From positions 68,085-132,084 of the forward strand of contig MU603953.1 in the NCBI GenBank assembly GCA_025201845.1: a DNA stretch of 64,000 nt, written 5' to 3'. Shown piece by piece: positions 9,702 to 19,887 of the stretch. The DNA comes from Martensiomyces pterosporus (Eukaryota > Kickxellomycota > Kickxellomycetes > Kickxellales > Kickxellaceae). The position numbers and the translations under genes were made by a program. The first letter of the stretch is position 1. Each line of letters opens with the position of its first letter. The notes under the pieces were generated by a model that ran no database searches, was not told the DNA's origin, and worked only from the letters and a program-made list of their open reading frames with translations.

Positions 9702-10796
9702 ATGCAGCCAAAGATTCTCAGCCTCGCCTCCATCAACATCGACGAAGTCTACAGCGTCCCACACATCGCCCAGCCCGGCGAAACCCTCTCCTCAACCAAG
9801 CGCCAGCAAAACGCGGGCGGCAAGGGCGCCAATTCCAGCGTCGCTGCTGCCCGTGCAGGCGCCACCGTGTACGTAGCCGGCAAGATCGGCAAGGACGGGC
9901 TGTGGGTGCGCGATCTGATCAAGAGCTCGGGCGCCAATGTCAGCCTGATCGACGTTCTGGAGAACACTGCAACAGGCCGTGCGATTATTCAGGTCGACAA
10001 CAACGGCGAGAACTGCATTTTCCTGTTCCCGGGTGCGAACTACAAGCTGACGGTGGAGGATGCGCGTAGGGCGTTTGCGCAGTTCAACAAGGGCGACTGG
10101 CTGATGCTTCCCAACGAAACCACGGCTGTGGCGGATGCTATTAGGCTGGCGCACGAGAGGGGGCTGCAGGTGATGTGGAACCCGGCGCCCATGGACTCCG
10201 ACTTGGTGGCCAGCCATCCGCTGGAATTGGTCGACGTGCTCGTGGTTAACGAGAGCGAGCTGGCTGGGCTCGCGCAGCAAATCGACGGCATCCAGGTGCC
10301 CGAGGAGGAGAAGGGCCGCAGGTGCGCGAAGGTCGCTCGGCAGGTGATGAAGAAGCTGGGCAACCGCGTCATCATCGTCACCCTGGGCAGCGATGGCAGC
10401 ATCGGCTTGGTTCGCAAGCCCAAGTGCAACTCGCACTCGATCCCCATTACAGGCAGTGCTGCGGCAAGTGAGCGCCAGACCAAGGCGCAGATTACAGACG
10501 ACGACATTGCGGAAATCCGCGTGGGCTGCTCGCCTGTCCGCACCGACCAGGTCAAGGACACAACGGCAGCGGGGGATACGTGGGTCGGGTACTTTACTGC
10601 CGAGCTGGCGCGCATGCAGGGTGCGTCGCCCGAGAGCATCGGGTCGTATGCGGCTCTGACACCGGCCATTGTGCAGCAAGCAATGAGCTTCGCGACATTC
10701 GCTAGCGGCATTGCGGTCACCAGAATGGGCGCCATGCCATCGATCCCCGAGCGCAGGGAGGTCGAGGCATTCTTCAGAACCAAGGCCATTCAGTGA
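9702..10796 (+). CDS. RBK1: Ribokinase, PfkB family
   Basis: A 364-residue carbohydrate kinase of the PfkB/ribokinase fold. PfkB signature 1 is seen as NAGGKGANSSVAAARAGA near residue 40, followed by GKIGKDGLW. Signature 2 is VKDTTAAGDTWVGYF near residue 285, with the catalytic base Asp in AAGD; the usual Gly before AGD is Ala here. The ATP-site segment VIVTLGSDGSIGL is present. Ribokinase phosphorylates D-ribose to ribose 5-phosphate, feeding the pentose phosphate pathway and nucleotide synthesis. Length is slightly above yeast Rbk1 because of an insertion around 245-265. ATG 9702 precedes the first beta strand (KILSLASINIDEV). The gene ends only 77 bases from the convergent MTQ2 stop. Confidence 0.88.
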   Translation: MQPKILSLASINIDEVYSVPHIAQPGETLSSTKRQQNAGGKGANSSVAAARAGATVYVAGKIGKDGLWVRDLIKSSGANVSLIDVLENTATGRAIIQVDNNGENCIFLFPGANYKLTVEDARRAFAQFNKGDWLMLPNETTAVADAIRLAHERGLQVMWNPAPMDSDLVASHPLELVDVLVVNESELAGLAQQIDGIQVPEEEKGRRCAKVARQVMKKLGNRVIIVTLGSDGSIGLVRKPKCNSHSIPITGSAAASERQTKAQITDDDIAEIRVGCSPVRTDQVKDTTAAGDTWVGYFTAELARMQGASPESIGSYAALTPAIVQQAMSFATFASGIAVTRMGAMPSIPERREVEAFFRTKAIQ

Positions 10797-10873
10797 GCGG
10801 CGACTTTTACACTTGCTTCACTGTGTTCTCTGTTCAATGCCATCTAAACTTCAAAACCCCTCTTTGTTTGCTG

Positions 10874-11530
10874 CTAGTGTGGCACCTTGATAAACCGCAG
10901 TATGGACAAGTGCTCTCTCCCCGCCTTTCTCGACAGTACGCGCTCGCCTACCAGGCCGCCCTGGCCCAGCATGCGCATGATATCATCCGGCCTGTTCTGC
11001 TCCACGACGACCAGATAGAACCGGCCACCGGGCGCCATCAGCTGGGCTACGTCCGGCAACAGGAGGTCCAGCACCTCGCGCCCGTCTTTGCCACCAGCCC
11101 AAGCGGCAGCCTCCACGGAGCTATCGACCTCCTCGGTGGGTGTGACCACATACGGCGGGTTAAACACTAGCACATCGACTTTGCCCTGCAGCCTTTTGTC
11201 CATCGACCGGAGAAAGCGGGTGCGGCACTGCTCCAGCGCCGACCGGGAAGCGTTTCTCACGGCGGTTTCCTGCGTCGCCAGGTTGGCTGCGGGGTTGATA
11301 TCCGTGGACACTATCAGCGATGCGGCGGGGTCCAGGACTTGGCCCAGAAACGCAGACACGCAGCCTGACCCCGATCCGATCTCGACGCAGATCGTCGGCC
11401 TTTGTGCTTGCAGCTCGGATCTGTCCTCCTCGAGTGCATCCAGCAGGAGGTACGTGTCCTCCGCTGGCTCGTAGACTGTGCTGTACTTTGCCTCAGCCAG
11501 GTGCGCTGTGCTTGGCGTTGGCAGACCCAT
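10874..11530 (-). CDS. MTQ2: eRF1 glutamine methyltransferase catalytic subunit
   Basis: A 218-residue class I SAM-dependent methyltransferase. The N-terminal VYEPAEDTYLLLDAL, the SAM-binding EIGSGSGCVSAFL, the second acidic strand STDINPAA and the catalytic NPPY (in VFNPPYVVT) together mark the HemK2/Mtq2/N6AMT1 family. Mtq2 works with the zinc-finger activator Trm112 to methylate the Gln of the GGQ loop of translation release factor eRF1. Length equals that of the family and the protein is intact. ATG at 11530 starts close to the PAEDTY segment, as expected. Confidence 0.92.
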   Translation of the reverse strand: MGLPTPSTAHLAEAKYSTVYEPAEDTYLLLDALEEDRSELQAQRPTICVEIGSGSGCVSAFLGQVLDPAASLIVSTDINPAANLATQETAVRNASRSALEQCRTRFLRSMDKRLQGKVDVLVFNPPYVVTPTEEVDSSVEAAAWAGGKDGREVLDLLLPDVAQLMAPGGRFYLVVVEQNRPDDIMRMLGQGGLVGERVLSRKAGREHLSILRFIKVPH

Positions 11531-11882
11531 TCTGTGCGTGTGCTGCCTCCAGAGGAAACGTAAGGAAAAGCAGTAGAAACCGGCGCTTTTTTTTTTTGTC
11601 AGACGTGTCTGCGGCTCTGCGGGGGTGCGCTATCCTCTCTGCACAACGTTTCCAGCCACCCCGGTGCCTTCCGTAGTGTGCGTGGTGGTTATGAGAATAA
11701 TAAAAGGGCACTTGAGAAAATAAATCCAGAGCTAGGACAATAAAAAAAGTCAAGTGGCACATAATTTTTTCCCAGCCGAAAGGCCCTCGCCGCTCCGCCT
11801 GGCCAGCTCTGCCAGCAAGGAGGCAAAAGCCAGCCCATCCGCCAACAATGGGACAAGGGGGCCAGGCAGGCGTGGAGGCTGC
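11531..11882. other. Intergenic region between MTQ2 and the PARG-like gene
   Basis: No gene is seen. The segment holds the MTQ2 promoter and the 3' flank of the upstream minus-strand gene. It contains a T10 run (11588-11597) and A-rich stretches near 11700-11750. Confidence 0.5.
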
Positions 11883-13031
11883 TCAGAAAAAGTCCAGGTT
11901 TTCAATCTCCACGCCAAAGGCCGCAGCAAAGGTCGCTGCCATCGACGTGCCCTCCGAGCCCGGGGACTCGTCGCCCGGGGACTCGGCGACAGGGAGCGCA
12001 AAGGCGATGTCGTCAAAGAACTCGCGGAACGCATACGGCGACGTCTCAATGACCTCCTTCCACATCTGCGACATATGCAGGGCGACGGTCGACGGGCCAT
12101 TGCACCCAAACGCACCAAGCACGATTGACTGGTGCCCCTGGTCGCGGGCGACATTGAGGATGGCCTCCATCTTCCGGCGGTAGCTGCGCGCCGTCTCCTC
12201 GATGATCCTGCTCTGCTTGCGCCCAAAGTGGTTGACCTCGTCGACATGCACGTTAGAGTACGGCGCCGCGTTAATGAATGACAGGTACAGCGGCTCCTCG
12301 CGGAACTCGTATCCATTGCTCTCCGAGTCCCGGAACACCGCAACGTCAGGCGAGTACACGCCTCCAAACTCCGGCAGCGGGTACGACCATGCGCGCGCTG
12401 GGTCGAACCCATAGGGATCCTCGAGGTTGTGCAGCAGCGAGCTCCGCCGCACAAGTTCCTCCTCCTGTGAGCCAGCGCCGCGCTTGTACCCGCCGCCAGG
12501 CGATCCCTTTGCGCCAAAGACAAGCACAGCAGGCGGCCGCGCGTGATCTGGGTTGAGCTCGATCAGTTTCTCTGCCACATCGATGGCGTCGGCGTTCACC
12601 ACCCGGATGGCCGCCTTGCCCTCGGTCCATCCCGCCGACCCGTTGTTGCGGAACTCGGCCACAAAGCACTCGTCCGACGCATAGTAGATGGTCTTTTCAA
12701 CCGACCGCTGCAGCCGTGTGCGGTCCAGCAGCACCTCCTCCTGCGAGTATGCCAGGGTGTACTGGCCAGTCAGCGTGGCGCACACGGTGCCCATCTGGAC
12801 GATTATCCGCAGGGCGCGTTTCAAAACGGGGTTCTTCAGCGACTCTGTAAAGAGCTCCTTCCACGACTCGGGGTCAAAGATGTATGTCTGGATCAGCTTC
12901 ACCTGCTCCTGCTCGCTGCCCAGGGCATCGCGTAGCTCGTCGACAGAGAACGTGGTGTATGCCCGCGGCACAGGCATGTCGGCCTCGAACCCAAACACAG
13001 TTTTGGTGCTTCTTCGCCGTGCTTTCATCAT
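11883..13031 (-). CDS. PARG-like macrodomain protein (microbial-type PARG catalytic domain, TIGR02452-like)
   Basis: A 382-residue protein. The signature of poly(ADP-ribose) glycohydrolases lies at GSPGGGYKRGAGSQEEELVR (about residue 175-195): a glycine-rich loop followed by QEE, whose second Glu is catalytic in PARG. Other family features are VLVFGAKGSPG before the loop and the later AAPYSNV and IVLGAFGCNGP segments. Proteins of this type remove ADP-ribose chains or handle ADP-ribosylated substrates; the substrate here is not known. The N-terminal 90 residues, starting MMKARRRSTKTVFGF, are basic and then helical. The start is the outer ATG of an ATG pair; the region upstream becomes a simple trinucleotide repeat. 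Confidence 0.82.
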   Translation of the reverse strand: MMKARRRSTKTVFGFEADMPVPRAYTTFSVDELRDALGSEQEQVKLIQTYIFDPESWKELFTESLKNPVLKRALRIIVQMGTVCATLTGQYTLAYSQEEVLLDRTRLQRSVEKTIYYASDECFVAEFRNNGSAGWTEGKAAIRVVNADAIDVAEKLIELNPDHARPPAVLVFGAKGSPGGGYKRGAGSQEEELVRRSSLLHNLEDPYGFDPARAWSYPLPEFGGVYSPDVAVFRDSESNGYEFREEPLYLSFINAAPYSNVHVDEVNHFGRKQSRIIEETARSYRRKMEAILNVARDQGHQSIVLGAFGCNGPSTVALHMSQMWKEVIETSPYAFREFFDDIAFALPVAESPGDESPGSEGTSMAATFAAAFGVEIENLDFF

Positions 13032-13074
13032 CTTTTTTTTTCTGCTGTTGCTGCTGCTCGTTGTCCTTGGTTTG

Positions 13075-13140
13075 CTGGTGGTGATGGTGGTGGTGATGGC
13101 GATGGCAATGACAATGGCGGCGGCGATGGTGATGATGAGT
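13075..13140. repeat. GGT/GAT/GGC trinucleotide repeat
   Basis: Imperfect trinucleotide array of GGT, GAT, GGC and AAT units starting about 45 bases upstream of the PARG-like ATG. On the minus strand it reads as His/Arg-rich nonsense, so it is most likely leader or promoter microsatellite. Confidence 0.7.
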
Positions 13141-13492
13141 ACCGCCGCTTTGTGATATCAAGCAATGGCTGGTGCAGTTGGTTGTCAGCGGGCTGAGTAT
13201 CTCCTAAGCAAGGATGGGTAGGCAGAGGTATGGCAAGCAAAGGGCGGGATGCAGAAGAGGAAAAGAGGAAAAGAATGAGTGCTGGTGTCCAGGAGCGTTT
13301 TCTGTTACTGTGGCTACCACCGCTACCACCACCACGGCCCTGCTATTGTCCGGCTCCAAGTTGTGTTGGGCGGAGCGTTTTTGTGGCGCCCACGCATTCC
13401 CCTCTCCTCCTCTCCCTTCCGGCGTTCCATGGAGACCCATGGCGCACACCGAGGAGAGGTCTCCGCTTGGCAGGTCTGAAGCTCAGGGCCAG

Positions 13493-13532
13493 GCCACGGA
13501 GAGGAAGGGAGAGCCACGGAGAGGAAGGGAGA
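13493..13532. repeat. 20-base tandem duplication
   Basis: Two exact adjacent copies of a purine-rich 20-mer beginning GCCACGGAGAGG occupy 13493-13512 and 13513-13532. Confidence 0.9.
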
Positions 13533-14474
13533 GGGGTGGGGATTAATGCGCATAAAGGCAAGAGACCGGGAGCACTGCTTGTTAAGCCACTGCCTTTGGC
13601 TGTATCGGCCCCTTGAGCTCTGCCAGAAAAGTCAGCGCCTTGTATATGCGAGCATGTGTGCACATGGGATAAAGCTATGCCGTGGGGCTCTGGCTGGTAC
13701 CTTGGACTCCTTTGGCTTATTATTTGCAGCAGAGACCCTTGGACGGGGAGAGGGCCAGCGCGAATGAGTAGGCTAAATGGCGATTCCAGGATCTAGTATA
13801 GAGAAAAATAGCAAGCGAGAGGCATGGAGAGGAGAGTGCGGGTGGGTGAAAGCACCAAGCTCAGGCTCTCTCTCCAGCCTTTCTATTCTGGGGCACGTGT
13901 GCAAATAGCAATTGGCCATACGGCTTCTTAGCTCCAAGTGATGTCATTGAGGCACCAGGTGCAGGTGCCCGCCAGAATGGAGCAAAGCCGCGATCCGAAA
14001 GCGCATCTCCGAGCACAAGCCATACATTGGTGCTGGCAAAGCCATGGCTGGGCCCGCTGCCATAGCTGCTGTATGCATGCCAGGCTGTCTGGCCCAGACA
14101 CCACATCCCTGTGACCACTCTAGCCTCCTTAGACTAATCCGCCCCACGGCTCTCCGCCCAAGCCCGTTGATCTCCGCTTCTCCTGCTACCGCGCAAGGTA
14201 TCCACACTCGCAACGGTGGCGAACCAAATCGCCAGAGCACCTCGGGTTGTTTGGTAGCGACTGCGCCCGTCACGCTGCTGCCAAGAATCCCAGACAGGCC
14301 CCGGGCAGTTAAACAGCGTTGATGCCAAGAGCCCTGCTGAGAAATTAAGATGTGGGCGCCAGAGCCTGTGCAGCACAAAGCAGGGCCATCGCCGCCGCCT
14401 GCACTGATTGGGAGGAGCAGAGTAGGGTGCGGCGTGGTTTAGACTTGCCCCAGGCTTGCTCCCACACACCCCAC

Positions 14475-14522
14475 CCAAAGCCAAAGCCAAAGCCAAAGCC
14501 CAAGCCAAAGCCCAAGCCAAAC
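14475..14522. repeat. CCAAAG hexamer array
   Basis: Eight 6-base units, CCAAAG with CCCAAG variants, lie about 110 bases before the myosin I ATG. They probably fall in the 5' leader or proximal promoter. The long Gly/Leu-Ala repeats in frames here are by-products of this array. Confidence 0.85.
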
Positions 14523-14630
14523 CCATCTTCAGGCTTTCCACCCGTGCTCTCCCTCTTTCGTCGCCTTGTCTCCCTCGCTCTCTCATTACTTATTTTCTTC
14601 ACTTAGTTATTTCGAACAAGCTAGAGCAAA

Positions 14631-17600
14631 ATGGTAAGCGCCTTTGGGTTGTAAGCCGGCGCGCGCATTCGTCGTTCGCAGCCCATGCTTCACAGCGGAT
14701 GGGGAGCTCAGGGCAGCCGGCATCTTGAATCTGCGCGGCCCTAGCAACAGCGCATTTGGCACATCTAGCGCGCATGGAGCTCTCAGTTGCTGCCAAGCAG
14801 GGTGCAGTCCACAGCACATTTCCATACAAGCGCTGCTGACAAACCCTTTATGCTGTTTATGCGCTTTGAACTCTCAATTATAGGCACGCGGCGGTGGTCG
14901 TCCAAAGAAGGCCGATTGGTCTGAGGGGACGACAAAGAAGAAGCAGGCTGGAGTGTCAGACATGACGCTGCTGTCCAAAATCACCAACGAGGCTATCAAC
15001 GACAACCTGAAGAAGCGCTTCCAAAACGCAGACATCTACGTAAGTAAAAGAAGGAAAGAAAGAAATCAGCCTGTGCGCTCTACACAGCGCATTGTTTGTT
15101 TGGGATGCCTTGCTGGCGACATCAGCACGCGCATACTAAGCACGGTCTCCACCCGCCTACGCTTTGCACATCGCTTGTAAGCTGTAGACGTACATTGGCA
15201 ACGTGCTGATCAGCGTAAACCCCTTCAAGGACCTGGGCATTTACACGCCCCAGGTGCTCAAGAGCTACCAGAATAAGAACCGGATGGAGCTCCCGCCTCA
15301 CGTCTATGCCATTGCCGAGGGCGCGTTCAGGAACATGGTTGCCTACAGAGAGAGCCAGTGCGTGATCATCTCTGGCGAGTCTGGTGCCGGCAAGACCGAG
15401 GCCGCAAAGAAGATCATGGAGTACATTGCAGCCGTCTCTGGCGGCCAGTCGTCCTCGATCAAAGAGATCAAGGACATGGTCCTCGCCACAAACCCTCTTC
15501 TTGAGAGCTTTGGCTGTGCAAAGACCCTGCGCAACAACAACTCCAGCCGCCACGGAAAGTACCTTGAGATCCAGTTCAACGCCGGCGGTGAGCCCGTGGG
15601 CGCAATCATCACCAACTATCTTCTTGAGAAGGGCCGTGTAGTCGGCCAGATCCGCAACGAGCGCAACTTCCACATTTTCTACCAGTTCGCCAAGGCAGCC
15701 TCGCAGGAGTACCGCGACATGTTTGGCATATCGGGTCCCGAAAGCTACCTGTACACTAGCGCCTCTGGCTGCCTCGACGTGCCCAACATTGATGATGTGA
15801 AGGACTATGCAGACACGCTGAAGGCCATGGACGTGATTGGCATCACCAGGGAGGAGCAGGCCGGAATCCACCGCATGCTGGCAACCATCCTGTGGCTCGG
15901 AAACGTGCAGTTCGTGGAGGACGACGAAGGGAACTCGGCAATCACTGATCCCAACATCATCCAGTTTGTCGCCTATCTGCTCGAGGCCAACCAGGACATG
16001 GTCAGCAAGGCGCTGATATCGCGCACAATCGAGACGTCGCGCGGTGGCCGCCGCGGGTCCATTTACGACGTCCCGCTCAACATTGCCCAGGCGCAGTCTG
16101 CGCGCGACGGTTTGGCCAAGGCCATCTACGACCGCTTGTTCGACTGGATCGTCCTGCGCGTCAACCGAGCCATGCAGGCGCGCGAGGCGTCCTCGTACAT
16201 CATCGGTGTCTTGGACATCTACGGCTTCGAGATCTTCCAGCAAAACTCGTTCGAGCAGCTGTGCATCAACTACGTCAACGAGAAGCTGCAGCAGATCTTC
16301 ATCGAGCTCACGCTCAAGGCCGAGCAGGAGGAGTACGTGCGCGAGCAGATCAAGTGGACGCCCATTGACTACTTCAACAACAAGATTGTGTGCGACCTTA
16401 TCGAGGCCAAGCGTCCCCCGGGTGTCTTTGCTGCGATGAACGACGCCTGCGCCACTGCGCATGCCGACCCCAAGGCTGCCGACAACTCCCTCAGCCAGCG
16501 CCTGACAATGTGCTCGCACAGCAAGCACTTTGAGCTCTTCGACGGCAGCTTCACTGTCAAGCACTATGCCGGCGATGTGACCTACAGCATCAGCGGCATG
16601 ACGGACAAGAACAAGGACCAGCTGTTCCGCGATCACCTGGAGCTGTGCAAGGCGTCGGGCAGCGCCTTCCTGAAGGGCCTCTTCCCCGAGCCCCTGGACC
16701 AGGACTCGAAGAAGCGGCCGCCCACTGCCAGCGACCGCATCAAGCAGAGCGCCAACGAGCTCGTCACAAAGCTCATGCAGAGCCAGCCCAGCTACATCCG
16801 CACGATCAAGCCCAACGAGAACAAGAGCCCGACCGAGTTTGACGACAAGCGCGTTCTCCACCAGGTCAAGTACCTTGGCCTGTGCGAGAACATCCGTATC
16901 CGCCGTGCTGGATTTGCGTACCGCCAGACGTTTGAAAAGTTTGTCGAGCGCTTCTACCTCCTGTCGTCGGCCACCTCGTATGCCGGCGACTATATCTGGA
17001 CCGGCGATTCCAGATCAGCCTGCGTGCAGATCTTCAAGGATACCAACATTGCTCCCGAGGAGTGGCAGATTGGCACCACCAAGGCCTTCATCCGCCACCC
17101 CGAGACCCTGTGGGCACTCGAGACCCTGCGCGAGCGCTACTGGCACAACATGGCGGTCCGCATCCAGCGCGCGTGGCGCAAGTACCTGTCCTTTAGGCAC
17201 GACTCGGCGAGCAAGATCCAGCGGTTCTGGCGTGGCAAGAAGGAGGCACTGGAGCTGCTGAAGGTGCGCGAGAAGGGCCACGACCTGCTGGGCGGAAGGA
17301 AGGAGCGCCGCCGCTTGAGCCTTATCAGCTGCCGCGTGTTTGTTGGCGACTACCTGGGCGTCAACCACACTCGCGGCGCCGGTGTTGGCCAGCTTATCCG
17401 TGACGCAGCGGGCATTGGGAGCGAGAAGGTCGTGTTTAGCAGCGACATCGAGTTCCTTGTCCCGCGCTCGATGCGCTCAGCCCGACCCATGCCGCGCTCA
17501 ATGGTGGTCACGAAGCAGTACGTGTATATCCTTGTTGCAGCCATCAACGCCGGTCTTCTCCAGTACACATGCGAGTCCAAGACTGCTGTTGTCAACATCA

Positions 17601-18661
17601 AGGACCTGGCCATGTCCCCGTATCAGGATGGCTGGACCGTGGCCCATCTGGACAGCCAGCCCGATCTGGTGTTTGAGTGCGAGCTGAAGACCGAGCTTTT
17701 GACTTGCTTGAACACAATCTCAAACGGCCGCATCAAGCTCCAGGTCAACTCGACCATCTCGTACCGCAACAAGAAGCTCAAGCCCACGCAGATCAAGTTT
17801 GTTAAGAGCGAGCAGACCAAGCGCGCTGTATTCGACAAGAAGACAGTGCAGATTTGCTCGGGCGAGTCGCCGACAAAGCGCTCGAACCCGCCACCCATGG
17901 AGAAGGACTACACCCCGTCGTCGTCTGCTGCCAGAGCACGCTCCAAGCCCAAGCCCAAGGCAGCTGCACCAGCAGCAGCGAGGAATAGCCCGAACAACGT
18001 CTATGCTCAGCAGCAGCAGCAGCAGCAGCATCAGCAGCAGCATCAGCAGCATCAGCAACAGCATGTTGCGATGCCTCAGCCCACCCACTACTCGTCTCAG
18101 AGCAGCCAGGCCAATGCCGGCGCTGTCGCCTCTGCTGTCAACACCAGAAGCCAACCGCCTGCGCCTCCCCCGCCGCCGCCTCCGCCAGCACCGCCCGCCG
18201 AGCCAAAGAGCCCGCGCCACAAGGCACTGTACGACTTCCCGCCCCAGAACCCAGGAGAGCTGGGTCTTGAGCAGGGGCAGGTGTACGAGATCCTGGACAA
18301 GAACGCGAATGGGTGGTGGCTCGGTCTGCGCAACGGCATCGAGGGCTGGATCCCGTCAAACTACCTGCAGCCAGACCCCGAGCCCGAAGCGCCTCCACGT
18401 CGGAGCCCGGGCCTAAGCGTGCCGCCAAAGCCCTCAGCAATGAGTGCCTCTGTTGCTGCTGCCAACGGCGACGCCGGGTCGCAGCAGCAGAACAGCATGG
18501 CTCAGCTGGCAGCTGCCCTGGCGTCCCGTTCGCCCAACGGTGCTGCAAATGGGTCGCCGGCCTCTACTGGTGGAAGGCCCAACATCCCCGCACGGCCTGG
18601 CATGAATCGATTCATGCAGGCCAACCAGGACGACAGTGACGACGAGGAAGCGTGGGACTAG
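14631..18661 (+). CDS. MYO1: Class I unconventional myosin, three coding exons
   Basis: Exon 1 codes only the ATG (14631-14633). Introns are 14634-14883 and 15040-15187; exons 2 and 3 are 14884-15039 and 15188-18661. All joins are phase 0 with GTAAG donors, giving 1210 residues. Features in order: basic start [12 protein letters not shown], motor domain with P-loop GESGAGKT (116-123) and [13 protein letters not shown]-site Ser about 344 ([11 protein letters not shown]), IQ motif near 709 ([14 protein letters not shown]), TH1 membrane-binding tail (about 770-960), Q/H-rich and proline-rich linker, SH3 (about 1062-1115) and an acidic end [10 protein letters not shown] that binds Arp2/3. This is the fungal Myo3/Myo5 (MyoA) layout. 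It drives actin patch assembly and endocytosis and is expected to be activated by PAK phosphorylation of the TEDS serine. Confidence 0.93.
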
Positions 18662-19057
18662 ACACCATTTGTTATTTACCTCCTCTCGTCCCTTTTTTTC
18701 GTTTTTCGTTTTTCTTTTTGCTTCTACACTCTTTCGACAAATTGCCTCATCTTCCTGCCAAACCCGCTTCGGCATATTCTCGCTGTTTCCTCTGCTGCTT
18801 GGCTCGCACCGGCACCCGCTGTCGGAAAATCCGCTGTCCGGCGCTTTATTGTAGGTTCCCTCTTGAGCATATGAAAAGCGGGACCGGTGGCAGACCCGAT
18901 TGGCGCGCCATAGCCCCCGGTTTGCGCGGTCACGGCTAGCCACCAGACGAAGCCATGATGTCCCACCCGCCTGTGCAGCTGGAACCCTCCCATCGGCGAA
19001 TATCTTACTAATTCTTTTAAAAAGCGCCCTTGGCTAGGAGTAAACCCCGATTCCCCG
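18662..19057. other. Intergenic region myosin I / glutathione peroxidase
   Basis: No gene is seen. A T-rich 3' flank of myosin I (18690-18730) passes into the glutathione peroxidase promoter. No clear TATA box was found. Confidence 0.5.
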
Positions 19058-19831
19058 ATGTTGGGCCGCCACAACCACCCAAGTGTCGTTCTTGGCACGC
19101 TGATGCTTGCCGCACGTGCAGCGTCTCTACCGCAATCGCAGGCAGCCTCTGGGATCAGGGCTGCGTCAACCGTAGGTGCACTACTTAAGCCCGCTGGCAG
19201 CCAGTGCATTGCCCCTCCTCTTCTCTTCTCCAGCACTCTAGCACCTACTACTTGCACAGCAGCTTATTCTACTACTCTTCAAAATAGCCCAATACCGCGC
19301 CGCCGCTACACCGCCTCTAGAAATATGTCTTCTGCAGCCGACAACGAAAAATTCTACGGCCTCAGCTTCAAGGACCTTGACGGCAAGGACTTTTCGTTCG
19401 ATGCCCTCCGCGGCAAGGTTGTCCTCATTGTGAACGTCGCCTCGAAGTGCGGATTCACGCCTCAGTACAAGGGGCTGGAGGACCTCTACGAGGAGTTCAA
19501 GGACAAGGGCCTGGTCATCCTGGGCTTCCCGTCCAACCAGTTTGCTGGCCAGGAGCCCGGCAGCTCGGAGGAAATCGCCCAGTTCTGCTCCCTCACCTAC
19601 GGCGTCTCCTTCCCCATCATGGAAAAGTCCGATGTCAATGGATCGAAGGAAAACCAGGTCTATGCCTACATTAAGAACGAGAAGGCCGGCTTGATGGGCC
19701 TCAAGAGGATTAAGTGGAACTTTGAAAAGTTCCTCGTTGACCGCCACGGCAACGTCGTCGAGCGCTGGGCCTCCACCACTACCCCGGCCAGCATGAAGGA
19801 GACTGTTGAGAAGCACCTTTCCAAGGACTAG
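19058..19831 (+). CDS. Glutathione peroxidase / thiol peroxidase, probably dual-targeted
   Basis: The frame from ATG 19058 codes 257 residues. A second in-frame ATG at 19325 (MSSAADNEKFYG) would give a 169-residue protein that matches yeast Gpx3/Hyr1 from its first residue. The extra 89 residues are rich in Ala, Ser, Arg and Thr with almost no acidic residues, as in a mitochondrial presequence. Catalytic features of the core (short-form numbering): peroxidatic Cys42 in NVASKCGFTP, Gln in NQFAGQEPGS and Trp in KWNFEKF. Cys88 in AQFCSL fits the resolving cysteine. The core has Ser in FPSNQF where yeast has Cys. It would reduce hydroperoxides with thioredoxin and may signal oxidative stress. A long mitochondrial and a short cytosolic form are inferred. 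AATAAA follows at 19882. Confidence 0.9.
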   Translation: MLGRHNHPSVVLGTLMLAARAASLPQSQAASGIRAASTVGALLKPAGSQCIAPPLLFSSTLAPTTCTAAYSTTLQNSPIPRRRYTASRNMSSAADNEKFYGLSFKDLDGKDFSFDALRGKVVLIVNVASKCGFTPQYKGLEDLYEEFKDKGLVILGFPSNQFAGQEPGSSEEIAQFCSLTYGVSFPIMEKSDVNGSKENQVYAYIKNEKAGLMGLKRIKWNFEKFLVDRHGNVVERWASTTTPASMKETVEKHLSKD

Positions 19832-19881
19832 CTTGGCGTCTCCCTCGCTGCCACAAGACCTCATCACCATAAGCACTTTTA

Positions 19882-19887
19882 AATAAA
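19882..19887 (+). terminator. Polyadenylation signal of glutathione peroxidase
   Basis: Canonical AATAAA about 50 bases after the stop. Confidence 0.5.

Larger units (their letters stand above)
13032..14630. other. Divergent intergenic region PARG-like / myosin I
   Basis: No gene is supported in these 1.6 kb. Three simple repeats occur: a GGT/GAT/GGC trinucleotide stretch at about 13075-13140 next to the PARG-like start, an exact 20-base tandem duplication at 13493-13532 and a hexamer array at 14475-14522 before myosin I. Frames of 60-150 codons on both strands have no recognisable domains and follow these repeats or chance. Confidence 0.5.

Noticed and set aside
15122..16861. 579-codon minus-strand frame opposite the myosin motor
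   Set aside because: It is the antisense shadow of a strongly G/C-third-biased exon; the plus strand is a certain myosin. Its Val/Leu/Asp-rich translation has no domain.
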